Shown: one piece after another, positions 12,202 to 20,100 of the stretch | Layout: the number at the start of each line of letters is the position of its first letter | How positions within the stretch are numbered: position 1 is the first letter of the stretch | DNA from: a virus | IMG/VR virus record: IMGVR_UViG_3300001683_000069 | Location: 1 to 20,651 of that record | DNA: 20,651 bases | Strand: one strand, 5' to 3' | Made by a program: the position numbers and the translations under genes | The notes under the pieces: model-generated | What the model was told of the DNA's origin: nothing | Database searches by the model: none | The model's input: the letters and a program-made list of their open reading frames with translations, nothing else

Positions 12202-12795
12202 ATGGCTTATCCAACAGTTGCAGGCCCATATGGGCTAGTTCCGGTGAAACTTCTAAGTGGTGTTCCTTATGTAGGTACAGTACGTCACTACAGTATTGCT
12301 AGTGCGTATAATACAAACATTTTTAACGGGGACGCTGTTGCGATTGTAACCGGAGGCACGGTGGCTCGTGACGCAGCAGATGCTGCTATGACGCCAATCG
12401 GCATTTTTATGGGGTGTAGTTATACAGACCCCGGATCGAACCAAAAAGTATTTAAACAGTATTTCCCCGCCAACACTGCCGCAAGCGACATTACTGCTTA
12501 CGTGGTAGACAACACAGAGGTGCTATTTAAAGTAGCAATTGTTTCTGGTACTACTGTGATTGGATCAATGGCAATTACTGACATCGGGGCCAATGGTCAA
12601 CTTGTGGACAATACTGGTGATACTATCACTGGTAATTCAAAGGTTGGTTTATTGGAAACTTCAGCCACGACCAACACATTTCCAGTGCGTATCGTAGAAC
12701 TAGTAGAGGAAACTAAAAATTCTTCTGGTGGTTATACTGAAGCGCTGGTGAAGTGGAATGCTGGTCATCAATTTAACGCTGTCTTAGGCGTATAA
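12202..12795 (+). CDS. Putative capsid decoration/structural protein
   Basis: The 197-residue product starts MAYPTVAGPYGLVPVK and is rich in Ala, Gly, Thr and Val with a predicted all-β character (GDAVAIVTGGTVAR; TPIGIFMGCSY). Proteins of this look, with an N-terminal PYGL.PV segment, commonly lie immediately before the major capsid gene and are virion components; decoration or stabilisation of the head is likely. AGGAG with a six-base gap supports the start. The capsid gene follows after 12 bases with its own strong site. Confidence 0.65.
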   Translation: MAYPTVAGPYGLVPVKLLSGVPYVGTVRHYSIASAYNTNIFNGDAVAIVTGGTVARDAADAAMTPIGIFMGCSYTDPGSNQKVFKQYFPANTAASDITAYVVDNTEVLFKVAIVSGTTVIGSMAITDIGANGQLVDNTGDTITGNSKVGLLETSATTNTFPVRIVELVEETKNSSGGYTEALVKWNAGHQFNAVLGV

Positions 12796-12807
12796 GGAGT
12801 CACGTAA

Positions 12808-13713
12808 ATGGCTATTTCAAGAGCACAATTACTTAAAGAACTCCTACCCGGACTTAATGCGTTATTTGGGCTGGAGTACAAAAAGTACGCTGAAGAACAT
12901 ACGATGATTTTTGAAACAGAATCTTCTGATCGTTCTTTTGAAGAAGAAACGAAACTGTCAGGTTTCAGTGCAGCCCCTGTTAAAGACGAGGGCGCAGGTA
13001 TTGAATATGATACCGCACAGGAAGCATGGACAGCGCGTTACAATCACGAGACTATTGCGATGGGCTTCGCTGTTACAGAGGAAGCTATCGAAGATAACTT
13101 GTACGACTCTCTGTCGGCTCGTTATACCAAAAGTCTTGCACGGGCTATGGCGTACACTAAGCAGGTTAAGGCAGCAGCTATCCTTAATTCCGCTTTTGCT
13201 ACGACTACCTACGGTGATGGGCAGACGCTGTGTTCTACAGCTCACCCGCTTGTATCAGGTGGTACTAACTCTAACAGGCCAACAACTGCGGCTGACCTCA
13301 ACGAAACTTCACTTGAAGCGGCATGTATTGCCATTTCTCAGTGGACGGACGAGCGTGGTTTGTTGATCGCAGCTAAGCCTAAGAAGTTATGTATCCCTTC
13401 TAACCTTCAGTTTGTGGTAACGCGTTTGCTTGAAACTGATCAGCGGGTTGGTACAGCAGATAACGATATTAATGCTATTCGTAACAACGGAACTATTCCG
13501 GGTGGTTACGGTGTTAATCATTATCTGACTGATACAGATTCATGGTTCCTAACTACGGATGTTCCTAACGGACTCAAGCACTTCAAGCGAGTAGCATTGT
13601 CTACTTCTATGGATGCTGATTTCGATACTGGTAACAGTCGTTATAAGGCGCGAGAACGATACAGCTTTGGTGTATCTGATCCGCTTGGCCTTTATGGTTC
13701 GCCGGGAGCGTAA
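12808..13713 (+). CDS. Major capsid protein (HK97-fold, Mu gpT-like)
   Basis: The 301-residue product has features of short HK97-fold capsid proteins of the Mu gpT-like type. The N-terminal helix is LLKELLPGLNALFGLEYKKY. It also has GFAVTEEAIEDNLYD, the STAHPLVSGG loop, KPKKLCIPSNLQFV, and the ending DFDTGNSRYKARERYSFG then SDPLGLYG. It lies after scaffold and decoration genes and before a strong terminator, as expected for the most abundant virion protein. AAGGAG is eight bases upstream. The short length suggests that no N-terminal delta domain is present, so the separate scaffold would do that job. Confidence 0.9.
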   Translation: MAISRAQLLKELLPGLNALFGLEYKKYAEEHTMIFETESSDRSFEEETKLSGFSAAPVKDEGAGIEYDTAQEAWTARYNHETIAMGFAVTEEAIEDNLYDSLSARYTKSLARAMAYTKQVKAAAILNSAFATTTYGDGQTLCSTAHPLVSGGTNSNRPTTAADLNETSLEAACIAISQWTDERGLLIAAKPKKLCIPSNLQFVVTRLLETDQRVGTADNDINAIRNNGTIPGGYGVNHYLTDTDSWFLTTDVPNGLKHFKRVALSTSMDADFDTGNSRYKARERYSFGVSDPLGLYGSPGA

Positions 13714-13716
13714 AGC

Positions 13717-13749
13717 ATTAAGGGAGGTCTTTGGGCCTCCCTTAATTTA
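13717..13749 (+). terminator. Intrinsic terminator after major capsid gene
   Basis: An 11-bp perfect stem (ATTAAGGGAGG/CCTCCCTTAAT, 13717-13727 with 13736-13746) and an 8-base loop are followed by TTTAT. The U-tract is short, so read-through to the downstream structural genes is likely. It would set a high level of capsid message relative to later genes. Confidence 0.8.
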
Positions 13750-13755
13750 TCCTGA

Positions 13756-13772
13756 CAGTCCATAATGGACTG
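13756..13772. other. Short inverted repeat in capsid-downstream leader
   Basis: CAGTCCA TAA TGGACTG is a 7-bp stem with a 3-base loop, located between the terminator and the ribosome binding site of the next gene. It could be an operator, an RNA processing hairpin or a leader structure. No promoter is evident beside it. Confidence 0.5.
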
Positions 13773-13796
13773 ACTTAACCCAGACAGGAGATTTAC

Positions 13797-14228
13797 ATGG
13801 GTACTTCTACATTTTCAGGTCCGTTAAAGGCTGGTACTACCCGCGAGGGCGCTAGTAAGAACACTGGCTACACGGTAATGGCACAGACAGGCGCGTGGGT
13901 TCAATCTACAACTGCCGCCGCCGTAGGGGATATTATAATCCCTGCAAATTCACAAATTTTAGAAATCCAACTGACCGTTACTGTTGCCCCTGCTGCGGGT
14001 AACATTAGTATGGGTACTTCTGTTACCTCTACAGAATTGTTTACCCTATTAGCCGCAGGTACTGCTGCTAATGTATTCCTCTTTGGTTCTGCTGCTACTA
14101 TCACAGATGGCGATGCATGGGCTGATGTAGGTACTTCAGATGTGACTATCTACGCAGACTGTAGCGCAGGCACTACTGGACGCGGGTTTATCACTGTTTC
14201 CTACATCCAAGGCATTGATAACGCTTAA
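13797..14228 (+). CDS. Small virion structural protein (β-rich, decoration-like)
   Basis: The 143-residue product starts MGTSTFSGPLKAGTTREG and is rich in Ala, Thr and Gly with alternating hydrophobic strands (ILEIQLTVTVAPAAGNIS; VTIYADCSAG). The TFSGP...GT opening is common in phage head-region structural proteins. AGGAG precedes the ATG. It follows the capsid terminator. Head decoration or spike is the likeliest role, from composition and position only. Confidence 0.6.
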   Translation: MGTSTFSGPLKAGTTREGASKNTGYTVMAQTGAWVQSTTAAAVGDIIIPANSQILEIQLTVTVAPAAGNISMGTSVTSTELFTLLAAGTAANVFLFGSAATITDGDAWADVGTSDVTIYADCSAGTTGRGFITVSYIQGIDNA

Positions 14229-14239
14229 TGAGGTGATCT

Positions 14240-14365
14240 ATGACTAATATGCATGGTGTACGTGGGCATAACAGCCGTAACGCCCCTAAACCGAAAGGTA
14301 AGGCAGTGAAATCTCCGCCCCCCACTAAAGGTAAAGGTGGGGCTAAAGGGAGGTCAGCTTCATGA
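14240..14365 (+). CDS. Tiny basic Lys/Gly/Pro-rich protein, 41 residues
   Basis: A short frame, MTNMHGVRGHNSRN then KPKGKAVKSPPPTKGKGG, ending RSAS. An excellent ribosome binding site (GAGGTGATCT) precedes the ATG. Its TGA overlaps the next start (ATGATG at 14362), and the GGGAGG serving that next gene lies inside this frame. The very basic, disordered composition suggests nucleic-acid or virion binding. Small KGK-rich proteins occur in related phage structural operons, but I know no function. Confidence 0.65.
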   Translation: MTNMHGVRGHNSRNAPKPKGKAVKSPPPTKGKGGAKGRSAS

Positions 14366-14643
14366 TGTCCAGTGATATAAAAGCAGATCGGATTACCAGT
14401 ACAGGTTCAGTGTTTGCTGGCCCTGCGCGTATTCGAGGGATTCATGTACTTACGGATGGTGTTGGTGCAGGTAGACTGACAATCACTGATGGTAGTGGTG
14501 GAGCCACCGTACTGGATGTAGATTTTGACCCTGCTTCGGATTATAACTTTGTGACTATTCCGGGGGGCGGCATTCGTTGTCAAGCTTCTATCTTTGTTTC
14601 TGCACTGACGAACATCACTGCGGCGACGATTCTGCGATCATAG
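14362..14643 (+). CDS. Small structural-type protein, 93 residues
   Basis: The product begins MMSSDIKADRITSTGSVF and continues with AGPARIRGIHVL and a Gly/Asp-rich β pattern (LTITDGSGGATVLDVDFD; IPGGGIRC). The TGSVFAG.ARI.GI.VL opening recurs in small phage proteins located between capsid and connector genes; their role is unknown to me. GGGAGG eight bases upstream supports ATG at 14362, which overlaps the preceding stop. Confidence 0.7.
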   Translation: MMSSDIKADRITSTGSVFAGPARIRGIHVLTDGVGAGRLTITDGSGGATVLDVDFDPASDYNFVTIPGGGIRCQASIFVSALTNITAATILRS

Positions 14644-14652
14644 GTGTGATAC

Positions 14653-15339
14653 ATGGCTACTTCAGGTACCACTACTTTTGCTCCTGATTTTACAGAGATA
14701 GCAGAAGAGGCGTGGGAGCGTGTGGGTCGTGAGATGCGATCTGGATATGACCTACGCACCGCTAGACGTTCTATGAATCTGCTTACTATTGAGTGGCAGA
14801 ATCGTGGTATTAACCTTTGGACTATTGATTCTGGGACTATACCGCTACTAACAGACACAGCAGCCTATAACTTACCTACAGACACTATTGATCTGTTAGA
14901 TCAAGTTATACGTACTGGTGCTGGTAGTGCCTCATCACAGAGTGATCTCACTATAAGTCGTATGAGTCCTAGTGAGTATGCGTCAATACCCAACAAGTTA
15001 AACACAGGTAGACCTATAAAGGTTTGGATTGACAGGCAAGTAGTGCAGCCTGTCATTACTCTTTGGCCTATCCCTTCCAGTAATGATTATACGTTTGTGT
15101 ACTGGCGTATGCGGCGTATAGAAGATGCTGGGCGTGGTGCGGAGACTCCTGATATTAACTTTAGGTTTCTCCCGGCACTTATTGCGGGGCTTGCTTACCA
15201 TATATCTATAAAGGTACCTGAAGCAGTGCAGCGAGTGGGTATGTTGAAAGATATGTATGAAGAGTCTTTTACATTAGCTGCAGCGGAGGACAGAATAAAA
15301 ACCCCAGCTCGGTTTGTTCCCCGAATAGTACATATTTGA
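14653..15339 (+). CDS. Head-to-tail adaptor/connector protein (P22 gp4-like)
   Basis: The 228-residue product has TEIAEEAWERVG followed by RSGYDLRTARRSMNLLTIEW, NLWTIDSGTIPL, AYNLPTDTIDLLDQVIRTG, TGRPIKVWIDR, YWRMRRIEDAG and FRFLPALIAGLAYHISIKVP. This pattern is shared with a family of podovirus connector proteins that I recall as gp4- or tail-tube-A-like adaptors. Such adaptors dock under the portal after packaging. AGGTGTGAT supports the start. The next gene begins one base after its stop. Confidence 0.75.
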   Translation: MATSGTTTFAPDFTEIAEEAWERVGREMRSGYDLRTARRSMNLLTIEWQNRGINLWTIDSGTIPLLTDTAAYNLPTDTIDLLDQVIRTGAGSASSQSDLTISRMSPSEYASIPNKLNTGRPIKVWIDRQVVQPVITLWPIPSSNDYTFVYWRMRRIEDAGRGAETPDINFRFLPALIAGLAYHISIKVPEAVQRVGMLKDMYEESFTLAAAEDRIKTPARFVPRIVHI

Positions 15340-15340
15340 T

Positions 15341-15652
15341 ATGGCTGGGGCATTTGCATCGACAAAACAGGCATTAGGTGTATGCGATGTATGTGGGTTT
15401 ACTTATAAGCTGAAGACGTTACGTGACCTGTATGTGAAGGATAGAAATACTCATACAAAAGCGTGTAGAACATGCTGGAATTCTAGCCATCCTCAGTTAC
15501 GTTTAGGTGATTATCCGGTACGTGATCCACAAGCGTTACGTGATCCGAGGCCCGATACGACCCAGTTAGCTTCTAGTAGGGCTATCATAACGCCTGTTGT
15601 CTCTACCCGTATAGCAGTAGGTGCAATTGGCAGCGTTACAGTAATAACATAG
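15341..15652 (+). CDS. Small zinc-ribbon protein of the connector cluster
   Basis: The 103-residue product has two CxxC pairs (CDVCGFTYKLKTL and CRTCW) and the motifs HPQLRLGDYPVRDPQALRD and PRPD. This combination is characteristic of a small conserved protein next to connector genes in related phages; its biochemical role is unknown to me. It begins one base after the adaptor stop and has no clear ribosome binding site, so coupling is likely. The C-terminal 30 residues are hydrophobic and β-like. Confidence 0.75.
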   Translation: MAGAFASTKQALGVCDVCGFTYKLKTLRDLYVKDRNTHTKACRTCWNSSHPQLRLGDYPVRDPQALRDPRPDTTQLASSRAIITPVVSTRIAVGAIGSVTVIT

Positions 15653-15670
15653 AGGAAAATGGTTTAACTT

Positions 15671-16300
15671 ATGAATTATTCTGCGCTGACAACAAACATA
15701 GAGGATATCTGCGAGACAAGTTTCACGGCTGCCCAGTTTGCTATGTTTACAGAACAGGCAGAGCAGAAGATATATAACACAGTGCAGTTCCCCGCGCTTA
15801 GGAAAAATTCTACGGGTACGTTGACCGCTGATAATACGTATTTAGATATACCGACTGATTTTCTCTGGTCATACTCTTTAGCGGTAGTGGATAGTGCGGG
15901 CAATTACGAGTATCTCATTAATAAAGACGTTAACTTCATACGAGAGGCTTACCCAAAGGTTACCTCCACGGGGCTACCTAAACATTACGCGTACTTTAAT
16001 AATGACGCATTTATCGTTGGGCCTACTCCCGATAGCGCGTATGCAGTGGAGCTACATTATGGATATTATCCAGAGTCAATCGTTACAGCTACTAATACAT
16101 GGCTTGGGGACGATTTCGATTCTGCTCTGTTGAATGGAGCGTTAGTTGAAGCCATCCGGTTCATGAAGGGTGAGCCAGATATGGTTCAGTTGTACCAGAG
16201 TATGTATATGCAAGCCATGACGCTGCTCCAGAATCTAGCAGATGGTAAATTACGTGAGGATGCTTATAGAGATGGGCAATATAAGTTCAGTGTGGAATAA
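15671..16300 (+). CDS. Phage adaptor protein (second connector)
   Basis: The 209-residue product has FTAAQFAMFTEQAEQKIYN, VQFPALRKNSTG, YLDIPTDFLWSYSLAV, then GPTPDSAYAVELHYGYYP and LLNGALVEAIRFMKGEPD. This layout matches adaptor or head-completion proteins of podovirus-like phages that extend the portal towards the tail. An earlier in-frame ATG at 15659, with AGAGG three bases before it, is closed by TAA after one codon. The usable start is therefore ATG 15671, with the ribosome binding site about 15 bases away. Confidence 0.75.
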   Translation: MNYSALTTNIEDICETSFTAAQFAMFTEQAEQKIYNTVQFPALRKNSTGTLTADNTYLDIPTDFLWSYSLAVVDSAGNYEYLINKDVNFIREAYPKVTSTGLPKHYAYFNNDAFIVGPTPDSAYAVELHYGYYPESIVTATNTWLGDDFDSALLNGALVEAIRFMKGEPDMVQLYQSMYMQAMTLLQNLADGKLREDAYRDGQYKFSVE

Positions 16301-16323
16301 CGACATTATAGGTAGAGGTAGAT

Positions 16324-16614
16324 ATGCTTGAGTTGAAGATGAGAGTACCTGTGAATGGGGTCAGTGTACACACCACGGTCAATAGAGGGCGTACTCCTGA
16401 AGAAGTAGCCCAAGAAGCAGTGGCTAAAATTATAGGCATTTCAGAGACTGCGGAACCCGCGCTGAAACAACAAGCAGAGGCTTTTCGGGATAGGATGTAT
16501 CACGTTATTGTCTATGCTATAAAACAAGGCATACGTAGTGATCATACAACCTTAATCAACACCTTAACCGCCCAAGGGCATACAGACACCGCAGAATTGA
16601 TAAGAAAACTATAA
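16324..16614 (+). CDS. Small conserved phage protein, 96 residues
   Basis: The product begins MLELKMRVPVNGVSVHTT and continues RGRTPEEVAQEAVAKIIGIS. A helical second half follows (QQAEAFRDRMYHVIVYAIKQ and HTTLINTLTAQGHTDTAELI). A similar 90-100-residue protein sits between connector and fibre genes in related phages, with no function known to me. AGAGGTAG precedes the ATG, and its stop overlaps the next start by one base. Confidence 0.7.
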   Translation: MLELKMRVPVNGVSVHTTVNRGRTPEEVAQEAVAKIIGISETAEPALKQQAEAFRDRMYHVIVYAIKQGIRSDHTTLINTLTAQGHTDTAELIRKL

Positions 16615-17042
16615 TGGCAATCACCCAAGCGATGTGTACATCTTTTAAGCAGGAGCTACTGCAAGCTACCCATAATTTTACGGCCACTACTGGGAACGTG
16701 TTTAAGATAGCGTTATACACAAGTTCTGCTACGTTAAGCGCCACTACCACCGCGTATAGTACTACTAATGAGTCAAGCGGCACCGCGTATACCGCTGGGG
16801 GGAATACGTTAACTAATGTTACCCCTGTTATATCTGGCACAACGGCGTTGGCTGATTTTGCGAATACTACATGGACTGCGGCTACTGTTACCGCCCGAGG
16901 ATGTATGATTTATAACTCTTCAGCAGCCAATAGATCTGTTCTTGTGTTGGATTTTGACTCAGATAAAACTGTTACCAACGGGGATTTTACTATTCAATTC
17001 CCTGTAGCCGATGCCACTAATGCAATTATCAGGATAGCCTAA
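16614..17042 (+). CDS. Structural-type protein, 142 residues
   Basis: The product opens MAITQAMCTSFKQELLQATH and continues with FKIALYTSSATLS, TAYTAGGNTLTNVTPVISG and a DFTIQFPVADATNAIIRIA ending. I associate this well-conserved sequence type with tail-region proteins of marine and freshwater phages; no function is established to my knowledge. It is probably a β-sandwich. It is coupled on both sides by TAATG overlaps, which groups it with the fibre genes. Confidence 0.72.
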   Translation: MAITQAMCTSFKQELLQATHNFTATTGNVFKIALYTSSATLSATTTAYSTTNESSGTAYTAGGNTLTNVTPVISGTTALADFANTTWTAATVTARGCMIYNSSAANRSVLVLDFDSDKTVTNGDFTIQFPVADATNAIIRIA

Positions 17043-17134
17043 TGGTTTGGAATACTATATCAACAGTACAGAGTCCGAATTGGGTTACTATATCAACAAC
17101 GCAAACCCCTAATTGGCAAGACATAGCTACATGA
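17042..17134 (+). CDS. 30-residue protein with two TISTxQxPNW repeats
   Basis: A tiny frame begins on the last base of the preceding stop (TAATG) and encodes MVWNTISTVQSPNWV followed by TISTTQTPNWQDIAT. It contains two 11-residue repeats, each ending in PNW. The conserved protein repeat despite synonymous change in the DNA supports it as a real gene. Small Asn-Trp repeat proteins before fibre genes occur in related phages. The role is unknown; an accessory of the fibre is possible. The fibre gene starts ten bases later. Confidence 0.6.
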   Translation: MVWNTISTVQSPNWVTISTTQTPNWQDIAT

Positions 17135-17144
17135 GGTTAAAAGT

Positions 17145-20100
17145 ATGACAACGCAATACACTACGATCCTTAAGTTGGCACTTCCTGTACAAGGGGAGTT
17201 AAGTGGTACTTGGGGCGATGTTGTTAATAATAATATCACCTCTATGGTCGAACAAGCGGTTGCAGGTAAAGCTGTTATTAACTCATGGACTGCTAATGCC
17301 CACACATTAACTTCAGCGGATGGCACCACTGCGGAATCACGTTGTGCAATTCTTGATCTTACGGATACGGGTACAGCCTTATCAGCAGCGGGGTCGGTTA
17401 TTTGCCCAGCGCAAACAAAACTTTATATCATAGAGAATAATACTGCACAGATTGTAACTGTTAAAACGTCTAGTGGTAGCGGAGTTGCCGTTCCTGTCAA
17501 TAAGATGATGTTGGTTTATTGTGATGGCACAAATGTTGTTGAGGGTGTTACCCATACCAATAGTCTTAGCTTAGGGACTAGTACGGTAACAGTTTCTTCC
17601 CTCCTCGACCAAGACAACATGGCATCTGATAGTGCCACTGCTCTGGCAACGCAACAGTCTATTAAAGCTTACGTTGATGCCCAAGTCGCTACAGTCGATA
17701 CGCTTGCTGAGGTGCTTGCTCTCGGGAACACGACAGGTGGAACTAACATTGTAGTTACTGCTGGCGATGCTATTACCACAAATACGATCAGTGAAACGAC
17801 TGCTGCTTCCGGCGTGACTATCGACAGTGTATTGCTGAAAGACAATGCAGTTACTGCGACAACTTTTACTGGCGCACTCACGGGTAATGTAACGGGTATC
17901 GTAGGGGCAACAACCCCCGCCGCTGGTACGTTCACAAATCTGATAGCGAATACTAATTTGGCGCTTGCTACAGGCGCGACCGTCACAGGGATTGATAATG
18001 GCACCATCGGTACAAGTGCTACGCTGCTGGCGACACAAGGGGCTATTAAAACCTACGTTGATGCTCAAGTAGGTACTGTAGACACACTGGCTGAAATCTT
18101 AGCCCTTGGTAATGTTACTGGTGGCACTGATCTAGTAGTTTCTATTGGTGATGATATACAGACGCTAACCGCAGGGACTTCAAACCTCCGCTTGGGGCTT
18201 GGTGCGGGAGCCGCGATTGCTAGTGGTGGTAACTACTCGGTGCTTTTGGGAGATTCAGCAGGGGCTGCAATCACCACTGGGATACAAAACACAGCGATAG
18301 GTTTCAGAGCCGCATGGAAAACTACTACGGGCTACAATAACATAGCGATAGGCTCCCAAACTTTCAGAGAGAACACCACAGGGTGGCAAAATGTAGCCAT
18401 TGGAGGAGCCGCTTTATTTACCAACACCACGGGGAATTACAATACTGCGGTTGGGACTAGCGCAATGTGGGGCAACACCACAGGGTCGAATAACGCAGCG
18501 TTTGGCTGGAGTGCTTTATATAACAACACCACAGGCATTAATAATACAGCATTGGGTTGGATAGCTTTAAAGGCCAACACCACTGCCTCTTATAACACTG
18601 GAGTAGGCTATCAGGCTTTAACTGCCAACACCACTGGAGGAAATAACACAGCCATAGGCCAAACCGCTTTAGCAGCTAACACCACAGCATCTAACAATAC
18701 AGCTGTTGGTTATCAATCTTTATACACCAACACCACAGTAAGTAGCTTGACCGCAGTCGGCTATCAAGCGTTGTATGCAAATACCACAGGTACTGTTAAT
18801 ACTGCTGTCGGTTATCAAGCGTTAAAAGCCAACACAACCGGATACAGTAATACAGCCGTTGGTCTTAATGCTTTAGCAGCAAACATTACCGGACATAGTA
18901 GTACAGCCGTAGGCACGTATGCGTTATATGTCAACACAGCTATTGGTAACACGGGAATAGGAGAACAAACTTTATTCGCCAATACCACTGGCGTTAATAA
19001 TACAGCAGTTGGTAGACGGGCTTTACAGGACAACACCACGGGGCAGCAACACGCAGCCGTTGGTATTAATGCTTTAGCTAATAACACCACTGGGGGTAAT
19101 AACACAGCGATGGGTGCAAGCGCTTTAAGCGCCAACACCACAGGTGGTGCCAATACAGCAGTCGGCAATGGTGCTATGGGTGGGAATACCACAGGCCTAG
19201 ACGGGGTCTCAGTAGGTTACAACAGCCAGATGACAGCAAGCGGCGGCGGCAACACATCTGTAGGTAAGTGGACTCTGTTTAGCAACACCGCATCCAACCT
19301 AACAGCAATCGGGCGTGATTCTTTATTTAGCAACACCACTGGCACAGGTAACGTAGCAGTAGGCGCATATTCGTTAAGAGCCAACACCACTGGGAGTAAC
19401 AATATAGCCGTTGGCTATCAGTCTTTATACGTCAACACCACCGGAGGCTATAACACAGCCGTTGGTACATATTCGTTAGACGCTAATACGACAGGTATTA
19501 ATAATACAGCCCTTGGATACACGGCTTTAAGCGCCAACACCACTGGCACTAATAACACAGCTACTGGTTATCAGACTTTATTCAACAACACCACTGGCAT
19601 TAATAATACAGCTTTTGGGGGTTATGCTTTAGGCGTCAACACTACAGGAAATAACAACGCCGCTTCTGGCTTCCAATCTTTATTCTCCAACACCACGGGT
19701 TCGAATAATGCTGCTCTTGGATACACGGCTTTATTCGCTAACACCACAGGTGCTAGTAACGTAGCGGTTGGTCTACAAGCATTATACTCAAACACCACAG
19801 CGAGTAATAACTCAGCCCTTGGTTATCAGGTTCTATACTCCAATACCACTGGGATTAGAAACACGGCTCTGGGTTTTCAAGCCTTGTACTACAACACTAC
19901 AGGTGGATACAACACAGCCGTTGGTGCATATTCATTAGACGCAAACACGACAGGGGCTAACAACGTAGCGGTTGGCTACAATGCTTTAACCTCTAATACC
20001 ACAGGGGCAACTAATGTAGCCGTTGGTCCATACGCATTAAACGCCAACACCACAGGCCCGAGTAACACTGCCACTGGTTATGCAGCTTTGAGTGCCAACA

